Source of the DNA: Staphylococcus pragensis
GTDB lineage: Bacteria; Bacillota; Bacilli; Staphylococcales; Staphylococcaceae
Direction: 5' to 3'
DNA: 64,000 nt
NCBI RefSeq assembly: GCF_004785665.1
Contig: NZ_SRPJ01000006.1
Location: 21,273-85,272 of the forward strand
In this document: in pieces, positions 54,822-64,000 of the stretch
How positions within the stretch are numbered: the stretch's first letter is position 1
Layout of the letters: every line of letters begins with the position of its first letter
Notes under the pieces: model-generated
Database searches by the model: none
What the model was told of the DNA's origin: nothing
Seen by the model: only the letters and a program-made list of their open reading frames with translations
Made by a program: the position numbers and the translations under genes

Positions 54822-55706
54822 ATGGAAATAACGAAACTTATTTACTTTAAAGTGGTAGCTGAAGTCAATAATATAACTAAAGCTGCAAAACAACTTAATA
54901 TTTCTCAACCTGCATTAAGCAAAGCAATACACTCATTAGAAGAGGAATTGGGAGTAAAGTTATTTGATCGTAAAGGACGTCAAATTCATTTAAATCAATA
55001 TGGTGAACTTATGAAAGTACAGGTTGATAAAGCATTTAATGCTCTTAATGAAGGTGAACGAATCTTAAAAAATATTACTGGAATAGAGCAAGGGCAAGTG
55101 ACCTTTGCGGTAACATTTCCGCATGTAATGCCCAATTTGATTCAACAATATTAAAAAAAACATCCTAGGATAAAAATTAGACAATATCAAGCAACCTCAG
55201 AACTTGCTACTCAACTTATATTAGAGGATAAAGTAGATTTCGCAATTTCAACAATACCCATTGCACATCAAGACATTACATGGATACCACTGCTTCAAGA
55301 TGATATTTATTTGACAGTAAGCAAACAACATCATTTAGCTACACGTAATATCGTTTCGTTGCAAGAGATTAGTAATGAAAGACTAATTGGTCAGATTAGA
55401 GGTTATGGCTTTCGTGATATCATAGATACTATTTTGGAATAGGAGGGCATTACACCGCACTATCAAGTTGAAGTGGAAGATTCAAGTGCCATTTTAAAAC
55501 TTGTAGCAATGAATATTGGTATTTCATTCACACCAAAACAAGCTTTAATTCATGACGACAATAACATCGTAGCGATACCTATAAACAATCCCAATTGTTA
55601 TCGTATGATAGGGATTGGTTTTAAAACATCTCATTATTTTACAAAAGTCGCAGATTCATTTAAGCAATTCTCAATAGATTATTTTGAAAAATATAGCTCA
55701 GTATAA
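54822..55706 (+). pseudogene. LysR-family transcriptional regulator with two in-frame stops
   Basis: The frame from the ATG at 54822 (AAAGGGA upstream) encodes a LysR protein of about 294 aa. It has the N-terminal HTH (FKVVAEVNNITKAAKQLNISQPALSKAIHSLEEELGVKLFDR, seen in parts) and a substrate-binding domain (DFAISTIPIAH, LVAMNIGISFTPKQAL). TAA at 55152-55154 and TAG at 55440-55442 interrupt it, with no frame change, so the inactivation is by two point substitutions. The first 110 residues, the DNA-binding domain and linker, could still be made. By divergent placement it probably regulated the short-chain dehydrogenase at 53918. Two hits suggest real decay. Confidence 0.87.
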
Positions 55707-55727
55707 ATTAATGTTAAGAAATAGTAT

Positions 55728-55804
55728 GACACAATTAATTGCATGTATTAGTGGTATGTACTCAAATTTATTCACTGATATATAGCACTAATTGTGTCTT
55801 TTTT
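55728..55804 (+). terminator. Terminator after the LysR pseudogene
   Basis: GACACAATTA (55728-55737) pairs with TAATTGTGTC (55789-55798) across a long loop, followed by a T-run. Confidence 0.7.
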
Positions 55805-55853
55805 GTAAAAATTTACTGAATGATTATGATTTTATTTGTATTCAAATTAATTA

Positions 55854-55888
55854 TATGACATACTCTATATTAATTAGTATGACATAAT
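55854..55888 (+). promoter_or_regulatory. Two CcpN-like boxes upstream of ppdK
   Basis: TATGACATACT (55854-55864) fits the B. subtilis CcpN consensus TRTGHYATAYW at every position, and TATGACATAAT (55878-55888) at all but one. They are direct repeats 24 bases apart, next to the ppdK start. CcpN represses gluconeogenic genes in the presence of glucose. Confidence 0.6.
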
Positions 55889-55908
55889 AATTAATTGAGG
55901 TGACATAT

Positions 55909-58533
55909 ATGACTAAATATATATATGCTTTTGATGAAGGACAAAAATCGATGAAAGATCTACTTGGAGGTAAAGGTGCTAACCTTTCTGAAATGAAACG
56001 GTTAGGTTTACCTGTACCTGATGGTTTTACAATTACAACGGAAGCGTGTATTGATTATTTAAGCCAAGGTCAATCGCTATCGACGGAAGTTAAAACACAA
56101 TTGGTTGATCATCTTGCGGCATTTTCAGAGAGAACAGGTAAAACATTCTCTTCAGACAGTAACTTGTTATTAGTATCTGTACGTAGTGGTGCGAAAATTT
56201 CAATGCCAGGTATGATGGATACGATTCTTAACTTAGGTTTAAATGATGACAACGTGAAGAAATTAGCCGAGAAAACAGGAGACGCACGTTTCGCATATGA
56301 CTGTTACAGACGTTTATTACAAATGTTTGGTGAAGTCGTATATAATGTGCCGATGCAAGCATTTGATACATACTTTGAAGACTATAAACAACAACATAAA
56401 TTTGACAATGATGCTGCTATTACAGCTGAGGGCTTACAAGAAATTTGTGAACGTTTCAAAGAAATTTATGTTGAAGAAGTGTATAAACCTTTCCCACAAG
56501 AACCATTAAAACAATTGGAAGAAGCCATTGAAGCTGTATTTAAATCTTGGGACAACGACCGCGCACGTATCTATCGTGATTTAAATGATATTCCACACGA
56601 TATTGGTACGGCAGTAAACATTCAAGAGATGGTCTTTGGTAACAGCGGTGATAATAGTGGTACAGGGGTTGCATTTACGCGTAATCCAGTGAGTGGTGAG
56701 AATAAATTATTTGGTGAATACTTATTAAACGCTCAAGGTGAAGACGTGGTTGCGGGTATTCGCACACCTAAAGATATTTCAACATTAAATGATCAAATGC
56801 CAGAGGTGCATCAAGAATTTGTAGATGTGACGAAGCAACTAGAACAGCATTATAAAGATATGCAAGATATCGAATTTACGATTGAAAATGGTAAACTATA
56901 TCTACTACAAACGCGTAATGGTAAACGTACTGCACGTGCTGCAATTAAAATCGCAGTTGATTTAGTAGAAGAAGGGTTACTTACGAAAGAAGAAGCGGTA
57001 ACTAAAGTAGAAGCGAAATCTATCGACCAGTTATTGCATCCTAATTTTGAAGAAAAAGCTTTAAAAGAAGCAACACCTATTTCGAAAATGGGATTACCAG
57101 CAAGTCCAGGGGCGGCAACAGGACAAATCGTCTTCTCAGCTGAAGATGCCAAAGCGCAAGCAGAAGCAGGCAAGAAAGTCATCTTAATGCGTCCAGAAAC
57201 GTCACCTGAAGATATTGAAGGTATGGTAGCGAGTGAAGCGATTGTAACGACGCATGGTGGTATGACATCTCATGCAGCGGTTGTAGCGCGTGGTATGGGT
57301 AAATGTTGTGTTACAGGATGTTCTAATTTAGAAATCAATACTATGGCTAAGACAGTATATTACGATGGCGGCGAATTACATGAGGGCGATATCATTTCTG
57401 TCGACGGCGCTAACGGGGATATTTATCAAGGTGAAATCAAAACAGTAAGTGCAGAGCATAGTGAAGAATTTGCGAACTTTATGAAATGGTCTGAAGATGT
57501 AGCACGTTTAGATGTGCGTATGAATGCTGAAACACCTCAAGATATTGAAGCGGGCTATAACTTTAATGCGAAAGGCATTGGTTTAGTGCGAACTGAGCAT
57601 ATGTTCTTTGGTGCTGAACGTCTTGTTGAGATGCGTCGTTTCATCTTATCTTCTTCATATGAACAGCGCGTAGAAGCATTGAATAATATTCGCAAATATC
57701 AAATTGAAGATTTTGAAGCCATCTTCAGATTGTCAGGAGAACGTCCTACGATTGTGCGTTTGCTTGATCCACCATTACATGAATTCTTGCCAAATTCGGA
57801 TGAAGATATTGAAAATGTAGCACAACAACTCGACATTCCTAAAGAAACATTGAATAAGCGTATTGTAGACTTACATGAAGTAAACCCAATGTTAGGTCAC
57901 CGCGGCTGTCGTCTAGCTATCACATATCCAGAATTATATGAAATGCAAGTTGAAGCCATTATGGGTAGCGTATTAAAACTTAAAAAAGAGGGTATAGCAT
58001 GTAAACCTGAAATCATGATTCCATTAGTGTCAACAGTGGAAGAGTTTACAACGTTAAAAGATAAACTTGTGAAAACGATTGAGAAGTTGGAAGAAGAAAA
58101 AGGTGATAAAGTCGATTACTTAATCGGTACGATGATTGAAACACCACGTGCATGCTTAGTAGCAGACGAGTTGGCTAAGCATTGTGACTTCTTCAGTTTC
58201 GGTACAAATGATTTAACACAATTGACATATGGTTTCTCTAGAGATGATGCAGGTAAATTCATAAATGTGTATACTGAAAGTAATATATTGAAGCTTGACC
58301 CATTCCAAACATTGGATAAAGATGGTGTTGGAAAATTAATCGAAATTGCAGTTGACCAAGCGAAAAAGGTTAATCCTAATATTAAAATTGGCGTATGTGG
58401 TGAATTAGGTGGCGATGCGAAGTCAATTCGTCGTTTCAATCAATTAGCTATTGATTATGTTTCATGTTCACCATTCCGTGTGCCGGGTGCAATTTTAGCG
58501 ACAGCTCAGAGTCAAGTGGAGGAAAGCGAGTAA
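55909..58533 (+). CDS. ppdK: Pyruvate, phosphate dikinase
   Basis: An 874-aa enzyme interconverting pyruvate, ATP and phosphate with PEP, AMP and pyrophosphate. The N-terminal ATP-grasp domain has GGKGANLSEMKRLGLPVPDGFTITT near residue 20 and NSGDNSGTGVAFTRNP near 248. The swivelling phosphohistidine domain has GGMTSHAAVVARGMGKCCVTG near 450, with the regulatory Thr next to the His. The C-terminal PEP/pyruvate barrel has FGTNDLTQLTYGFSRDD near 764 and VCGELGGD near 828 (catalytic Cys). The ATG at 55909 follows GAGGTG. Its regulator is encoded 4 bases after it, and CcpN-like boxes precede it, consistent with gluconeogenic control. Confidence 0.94.
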   Translation: MTKYIYAFDEGQKSMKDLLGGKGANLSEMKRLGLPVPDGFTITTEACIDYLSQGQSLSTEVKTQLVDHLAAFSERTGKTFSSDSNLLLVSVRSGAKISMPGMMDTILNLGLNDDNVKKLAEKTGDARFAYDCYRRLLQMFGEVVYNVPMQAFDTYFEDYKQQHKFDNDAAITAEGLQEICERFKEIYVEEVYKPFPQEPLKQLEEAIEAVFKSWDNDRARIYRDLNDIPHDIGTAVNIQEMVFGNSGDNSGTGVAFTRNPVSGENKLFGEYLLNAQGEDVVAGIRTPKDISTLNDQMPEVHQEFVDVTKQLEQHYKDMQDIEFTIENGKLYLLQTRNGKRTARAAIKIAVDLVEEGLLTKEEAVTKVEAKSIDQLLHPNFEEKALKEATPISKMGLPASPGAATGQIVFSAEDAKAQAEAGKKVILMRPETSPEDIEGMVASEAIVTTHGGMTSHAAVVARGMGKCCVTGCSNLEINTMAKTVYYDGGELHEGDIISVDGANGDIYQGEIKTVSAEHSEEFANFMKWSEDVARLDVRMNAETPQDIEAGYNFNAKGIGLVRTEHMFFGAERLVEMRRFILSSSYEQRVEALNNIRKYQIEDFEAIFRLSGERPTIVRLLDPPLHEFLPNSDEDIENVAQQLDIPKETLNKRIVDLHEVNPMLGHRGCRLAITYPELYEMQVEAIMGSVLKLKKEGIACKPEIMIPLVSTVEEFTTLKDKLVKTIEKLEEEKGDKVDYLIGTMIETPRACLVADELAKHCDFFSFGTNDLTQLTYGFSRDDAGKFINVYTESNILKLDPFQTLDKDGVGKLIEIAVDQAKKVNPNIKIGVCGELGGDAKSIRRFNQLAIDYVSCSPFRVPGAILATAQSQVEESE

Positions 58534-58537
58534 TAAC

Positions 58538-59368
58538 GTGAACGAAACGCAATCTAATGAACAAGTATTAAAGTTATTTATAGTATCTGATTCTATTGGA
58601 GAAACAGCACAACGAATGATTCATGCGACCTTAACGCAATATCCAGACTTAACAAATGTAGAAATTAAGAAATTTCCATATATTAAGGATGAAGAAGAAT
58701 TCTTAAATATTTTAAATTTAGCACGTGAACAGCATGCGATTGTTGCAACAACGCTTGTTAGTGAATCGTTCAATACATTAGGTCATGAATTTGCACGTGA
58801 ACATGATGTACCTTATGTCGACTATATGTCTGATTTAATTAGTATTATTGGAAGGGTAACTAACCATGAACCATTAATGGAAAGTGGTGCTTTACGTAAA
58901 CTGAATGAAGAATATTTCAAACGTATTGAAGCTATTGAGTATTCTGTTAAATATGATGATGGTAAACACTTTACTGATATAGGTGAAGCGGATGCATTAA
59001 TCGTTGGTGTATCTCGTACATCTAAAACACCATTAAGTATGTATTTAGCGAATAAAGGCTACAAAATTGCCAATATTCCATTAGTTCCAGAAATTAATAT
59101 TCCTGATAATGTTTTTAAACAAAAAGGACTAAAAGTGTTTGGGTTAACAGCAAGTCCACAGTACATCGCAAATATCCGTAAAAATCGTGCAGAAACATTA
59201 GGCTTATCCAGTGAATCACGATATAACAACCTTGATCGTATTAAAAAAGAACTTGCATATGCGGAGGAAATCTTTAAGAAATTAAATGCGACCGTAATTA
59301 ATACAGAATATAAGTCGATTGAAGAATCCGCTTTTTATATTGAAAAGTTCTTACAACCTAAACAGTAA
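58538..59368 (+). CDS. PPDK regulatory protein (bifunctional kinase/pyrophosphorylase), YqfL/PpsR family
   Basis: A 276-aa DUF299-type protein that inactivates PPDK by ADP-dependent phosphorylation of its active-site Thr and reactivates it by phosphorolysis. It starts with LFIVSDSIGETAQRMIHATLTQYP (residues about 12-35) and carries the P-loop-like GVSRTSKTPLSMYLANKGYKIANIPLVPE near 153-181. The GTG at 58538 lies 15 bases after GGAGG, which is long but there is no better start. In B. subtilis the YqfL relative modulates CcpN, fitting the CcpN-like boxes before ppdK. A strong hairpin at 59384 ends the operon. Confidence 0.9.
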   Translation: MNETQSNEQVLKLFIVSDSIGETAQRMIHATLTQYPDLTNVEIKKFPYIKDEEEFLNILNLAREQHAIVATTLVSESFNTLGHEFAREHDVPYVDYMSDLISIIGRVTNHEPLMESGALRKLNEEYFKRIEAIEYSVKYDDGKHFTDIGEADALIVGVSRTSKTPLSMYLANKGYKIANIPLVPEINIPDNVFKQKGLKVFGLTASPQYIANIRKNRAETLGLSSESRYNNLDRIKKELAYAEEIFKKLNATVINTEYKSIEESAFYIEKFLQPKQ

Positions 59369-59383
59369 TGTAAAATGAACGAG

Positions 59384-59432
59384 AAGAATAAAGGTGTTTA
59401 ATTGTCTAGAAGACAATTAAGCCCTTTATTCT
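59384..59432 (+). terminator. Terminator of the ppdK operon
   Basis: A long stem with AGAATAAAGG and TTAATTGTCT on one side, and AGACAATTAA and CCTTTATTCT on the other, with loop AGA, followed by TTCT. Confidence 0.8.
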
Positions 59433-59645
59433 TTCTAGGATGAATGAGAATCGAGTCTATCAAGCCGATTTAATCAAGAATAAATTAGATTATAATTTTA
59501 TTTAAGTTTATAAGATTTACAATTGACCGTATTTGTTTTAACATAATAGTGAAAGGCTTAACAAATAATTCTTACAATTAAATGTTACTTAAAGATAGGG
59601 AAAGTAAGTAATATTTATTAAATAACTTTGAAGAGGTGTACAACC

Positions 59646-61136
59646 ATGTCAGAATCAAAAAGTGTGATTTTAATTGGTGCTGGTGTTCTAAGTACAACAT
59701 TTGGTTCAATGTTAAACGAGCTTGAGCCTAATTGGAACATCAAGCTTTATGAACGTATGGACCGTCCAGGTCTTGAAAGTTCTAACGAACGCCATAATGC
59801 AGGTACTGGTCACGCTGCATTATGTGAATTGAACTACACTGTAGAACAACCAGATGGTTCAATTGATATTGAAAAAGCGAAAGAAATCAACGAAGAATTC
59901 GAGATTTCTAAACAATTCTGGGGTCATTTAGTAAAAGCAGGACATATTGCTAACCCAAGAGAATTTATTAATCCTCTACCTCACATTAGTTTTGTTAGAG
60001 GCGTTAATAATAAAACATTCTTGAAAAAACGTTACGAAGCGATGAAAGAAGCGCCAATGTTCGATAACATCGAATATACTGAAGATATCGAAGTAATGAG
60101 AAAATGGATTCCATTAATGATGAAAGGCCGCGTTGATGATGGCAAAATGGCTGCTAGTAAAATCGACGAAGGTACTGACGTTAACTTCGGTGAATTAACT
60201 CGTAAAATGGCTAAACACTTAGAACAAGATGAAAATGTTGAAGTAAAATATAGCCATCAAGTTTTAGACTTTGAACGTTTATCAAACGGTAAATGGTCAG
60301 TTAAAATTAAAGATCTTCAAACAGGTAATGTATTTGAAGAAGAAACAGATTATGTATTCATCGGTGCTGGTGGTGCAGCAATCCCATTACTTCAAAAAAC
60401 AGGCATTCCTGAAAGTAAACATTTAGGTGGTTTCCCAATTACAGGCCAATTCTTAGCTTGTACTAATCCACAAGTTATTGAACAACATGATACGAAAGTA
60501 TATGGTAAAGAACCACCAGGCACACCACCAATGACAGTGCCTCACTTAGATGCACGTTATATTGAAGGTGAAAGAACATTATTATTTGGACCATTCGCTA
60601 ACGTTGGACCTAAATTCCTTAAAAATGGTTCAAACTTAGATTTATTCAAATCTATTAAACCTTACAATATTACAACTATGTTAGCTGCAGCTGTTAAAAA
60701 CTTACCATTGATTAAATATTCATTTGATCAAATCATCATGACTAAAGAGGGTTGTATGAACCACTTACGTACATTCTACCCTGAAGCACGTGATGAAGAT
60801 TGGGAATTATACACTGCAGGTAAACGTGTTCAAGTAATTAAAGATACTGAAAAAGAAGGTAAAGGATTTATCCAATTCGGTACAGAAGTGGTTAACTCTG
60901 AAGACCATTCAGTAATCGCTTTACTTGGTGAATCACCAGGGGCTTCTACTTCAGTATCAGTAGCTTTAGAAGTAATTGAAAAGAACTTCGCAGAGCAAAT
61001 GGGTGAATGGAAACCAAAAATTAAAGAAATGATTCCTTCATATGGTGAATCATTAATTACTGACGTTGATTTAATGAGAAAAATCCGTCGTCAAACTTCT
61101 AAAGACCTTCAATTAGGTTTTTATGACGATAAGTAA
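59646..61136 (+). CDS. mqo: Malate:quinone oxidoreductase
   Basis: A 496-aa FAD-dependent peripheral membrane enzyme oxidising malate to oxaloacetate with transfer to the quinone pool. N-terminal FAD site LIGAGVLSTTFGSML (near residues 9-23), then LESSNERHNAGTGHAALCELNYT near 44-66. Further family blocks are FIGAGGAAIPLLQKTGIPESKHLGGFPITGQFLAC (near 238-272, in parts) and LLGESPGASTSVSVALEVIEK near 427. The ATG at 59646 has AGAGGTG upstream. With PPDK next door it can supply oxaloacetate and PEP precursors. Staphylococci have two Mqo paralogues; the position near betA/mbcS genes matches the mqo next to fda in S. aureus. Confidence 0.92.
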   Translation: MSESKSVILIGAGVLSTTFGSMLNELEPNWNIKLYERMDRPGLESSNERHNAGTGHAALCELNYTVEQPDGSIDIEKAKEINEEFEISKQFWGHLVKAGHIANPREFINPLPHISFVRGVNNKTFLKKRYEAMKEAPMFDNIEYTEDIEVMRKWIPLMMKGRVDDGKMAASKIDEGTDVNFGELTRKMAKHLEQDENVEVKYSHQVLDFERLSNGKWSVKIKDLQTGNVFEEETDYVFIGAGGAAIPLLQKTGIPESKHLGGFPITGQFLACTNPQVIEQHDTKVYGKEPPGTPPMTVPHLDARYIEGERTLLFGPFANVGPKFLKNGSNLDLFKSIKPYNITTMLAAAVKNLPLIKYSFDQIIMTKEGCMNHLRTFYPEARDEDWELYTAGKRVQVIKDTEKEGKGFIQFGTEVVNSEDHSVIALLGESPGASTSVSVALEVIEKNFAEQMGEWKPKIKEMIPSYGESLITDVDLMRKIRRQTSKDLQLGFYDDK

Positions 61137-61145
61137 TATAAAATT

Positions 61146-62683
<1,538 letters not shown>

Positions 62684-62720
62684 TTTTAAAATTTTATTAG
62701 AAATTGTGAATTAAAAACTT

Positions 62721-62782
62721 AGCTTTTAATCACTTTTAGGAGAGAGACGTTCTCTTAATTTTAAGTGGTTAAAAGCTTTTTT
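62721..62782 (+). terminator. Terminator after the GH1 gene
   Basis: AGCTTTTAATCACTTT pairs with AAGTGGTTAAAAGCT, and GGAGAG with CTCTT in the inner part, followed by a T-run. Confidence 0.85.
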
Positions 62783-62857
62783 AATAGAAAGTGTATGAGT
62801 TTATGAATGGGAAATGAGAGGGTAAGATGGAACTATAATTTGAAAAGGAGTTTCCTC

Positions 62858-63709
62858 ATGCAAAAAAATATATTTAGCAATCAATTCTGGGAAGAAGCTT
62901 GGGAAAATGACGAGAACACACAAGATAAAAGAATGAAACGTGCAGGTTTAGGCGATCCACATGCACCTGGATTTAAAAAATGGGCAGAAAACTTTAATAA
63001 AAACTCATTTACTGAAGAAAGCCAGAAACGTACAAGACGTATTATGGATTGGGTCGAAAAACAAACAGGTTCATTTAGTAATTTAAGTATATTAGATGTA
63101 GGGGCGGCTTCTGGTGTGTTTAGTATTCCATTTGCGAAAGAAGGCGCTAAAGTTACAAGTTTAGAACCATCACCTATATTACATGATATGTTGAAAGATA
63201 ATGCCCAACACTATGGTGTAGAAGTAGCAACGGTTAATCAATCATTTGAAGATACCTCAGTTGAGGATTTGGGACAGTATGATTTAGTATTTGCGTCAAT
63301 GTGTCCAGCAGTGACGACGTGGGAAGCGGTTAAGAAAGCCATTGATATTGCACAGAAATATGTTTATGTAAGTTTAATCGCAGGTCCTAAGGAAAATTCA
63401 ATTGTCGATGAAGTGGTAGCATTTTTAGGGGTGGAAAGTCAGGCCATGACAGCAGATATGTATTACTTACTTCAATTACTCTATTTCAACGACTATACGT
63501 ATGAAACATTAATCGAGCGCCATACGCAATACAATGACAAACCAATTGAAGATGTGATGCAACAATTACCGCAATGGTTAAAAGAAGTAGAAGTAGCACT
63601 AGATGAACAACAACGTAAGAGTGTGGAACAATACTTACAAGATAAATATGATGATACGGTACCTGTAGTTACTGGCGGCAAATTTGGAAAAGTATTGATT
63701 CATGTATAG
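62858..63709 (+). CDS. Class I SAM-dependent methyltransferase
   Basis: A 283-aa protein with a Rossmann-like methyltransferase core. Motif I is SILDVGAASGVFSIPFAKEGAKVTSLEPSPIL near residues 77-108, and motif post-III is YDLVFASMCPAV near 140-151. Before it an N-terminal segment (NQFWEEAWENDENTQDKRMKRAGLGDPHAPGFKKWAENF) occurs in a group of staphylococcal methyltransferases of unknown target, sometimes annotated as tRNA or cobalamin-linked. The ATG at 62858 has AAAAGGAG upstream. A 42-codon frame overlaps its end. Confidence 0.82.
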   Translation: MQKNIFSNQFWEEAWENDENTQDKRMKRAGLGDPHAPGFKKWAENFNKNSFTEESQKRTRRIMDWVEKQTGSFSNLSILDVGAASGVFSIPFAKEGAKVTSLEPSPILHDMLKDNAQHYGVEVATVNQSFEDTSVEDLGQYDLVFASMCPAVTTWEAVKKAIDIAQKYVYVSLIAGPKENSIVDEVVAFLGVESQAMTADMYYLLQLLYFNDYTYETLIERHTQYNDKPIEDVMQQLPQWLKEVEVALDEQQRKSVEQYLQDKYDDTVPVVTGGKFGKVLIHV

Positions 63710-63830
63710 AGAATCACAAGCTAATTTAGAGGAAATGTTTGATGACAATGCAGCCCAAAAATTTGGTGATTTCTTTAACCAAATAGGTGAATTATTCGAA
63801 GAGCATCAATCACAAAATCAACAAAATTGA
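63702..63830 (+). CDS. Possible small protein overlapping the methyltransferase gene (42 aa)
   Basis: An ATG at 63702 opens a 42-aa frame that overlaps the methyltransferase stop by 8 bases: MYRESQANLEEMFDDNAAQKF, then GDFFNQIGELFEEHQSQNQQN. It is acidic and predicted helical, with a regular hydrophobic pattern (L, F, F, F, I, L, F), no membrane segment, and ends just before a terminator. The overlap suggests coupled translation, and the amphipathic pattern is not random-looking, but the ribosome site (GGAAAAG) is weak and I know of no homologue. Confidence 0.45.
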   Translation: MYRESQANLEEMFDDNAAQKFGDFFNQIGELFEEHQSQNQQN

Positions 63831-63837
63831 TATAAAA

Positions 63838-63874
63838 AATGCCGGCTGGTCCCATTGAACCAGTCGGCATTTTA
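63838..63874 (+). terminator. Terminator after the methyltransferase region
   Basis: AATGCCGGCTGGT (63838-63850) pairs with ACCAGTCGGCATT (63859-63871), one wobble pair, followed by TT. Confidence 0.85.
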
Positions 63875-63886
63875 CGGCTCTATAAT

Positions 63887-63925
63887 AAATTGGACTGATG
63901 ACTAAAAATCATCAGTCCAATTTTT
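63887..63925. terminator. Perfect 15-bp terminator hairpin
   Basis: AAATTGGACTGATGA (63887-63901) pairs perfectly with TCATCAGTCCAATTT (63909-63923), with T residues after it on +. It may serve a convergent gene beyond the window end; nothing further is recognised to 64000. Confidence 0.75.
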
Positions 63926-64000
63926 ATGTTTTGAATACAAAAATAGCGCAATTACCTCTATAATTATTAGCTACCACACCAAATAAAAAAGAAAGGTAAT

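Overview
The window is low-GC Firmicute DNA and looks like a coagulase-negative Staphylococcus chromosome. The reasons are the cap-type polysaccharide genes, a BraRS/BraDE-like bacitracin/nisin module, the cudT-cudC-cudA-cudB glycine betaine locus, an SsaA-like CHAP protein, and a ppdK/YqfL-family/mqo neighbourhood arranged as in staphylococci. A complete-looking assimilatory sulfate reduction cluster argues against S. aureus, which as I recall lacks most of it. The species cannot be fixed from the sequence alone.

Layout. (1) 1-12.5 kb: the distal part of a Wzx/Wzy capsule operon, all on +. It holds capG (L-FucNAc branch), an acetyltransferase, a glycosyltransferase, a Wzy-like polymerase, a Wzx-like flippase, capO and capP (ManNAcA branch), a WbuB-like glycosyltransferase, a CapM/PglC/EpsL-like priming transferase, a PglD/EpsM-like acetyltransferase, a PglE/EpsN-like aminotransferase and an LCP ligase. 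The last three enzymes before the LCP gene suggest a bacillosamine-type first sugar. (2) 12.5-14.0 kb: secreted alkaline phosphatase on -. (3) 14.2-14.6 kb: a SAM-I riboswitch ahead of a 56-codon orphan gene. (4) 14.7-21.1 kb: a small membrane protein, a frameshifted BraR-like regulator, a BraS-like kinase, the BraDE-like ABC transporter and a DUF4064-like protein with an extreme Asn/Asp/His/Arg tail. (5) 21.3-23.7 kb on -: a TPP riboswitch with its terminator, then a short-chain dehydrogenase and an NtaA-type flavin monooxygenase. (6) 24-30 kb: a sodium:solute symporter with a late stop codon, a tandem pair of unknown membrane paralogues, and a tandem pair of zinc-ribbon membrane proteins, the second broken by a stop.

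(7) 30.1-38.9 kb: cysH-cysJ-cysI-cobA-sirC-like-TauE-sat-cysC, for sulfate to sulfide plus siroheme. sat is frameshifted, so growth on sulfate may be lost while sulfite reduction remains. (8) 39-45.5 kb: a CitMHS transporter with a cre site, a CHAP secretory antigen, a small membrane protein, a Dcu-family transporter behind a perfect Fur-box-like palindrome, and cudT. (9) 45.6-53.8 kb: cudC (-), betaine aldehyde dehydrogenase and choline dehydrogenase (+), an M20 amidohydrolase, a YozE-like protein, an HmoB-like ABM protein and an MbcS-like acyl-CoA ligase. (10) 53.9-63.8 kb: a second short-chain dehydrogenase (-), a LysR pseudogene with two stops, ppdK with its regulator behind two CcpN-like boxes, mqo, a GH1 6-phospho-beta-glucosidase and a methyltransferase.

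Five genes in the window carry disabling changes: braR and sat by frameshift; the symporter, the second zinc-ribbon gene and the LysR gene by in-frame stops. At least the braR change is not in a homopolymer. They point either to genuine gene decay in a host-adapted strain or to residual sequence errors. The most interesting regulatory signals are the translational-looking S-box before an unknown small protein, the TPP riboswitch on a two-gene oxidoreductase operon, the Fur-like box on a dicarboxylate transporter promoter, the CcpN-like boxes before ppdK, and an 18-bp GAAA-capped hairpin inside the capsule operon.
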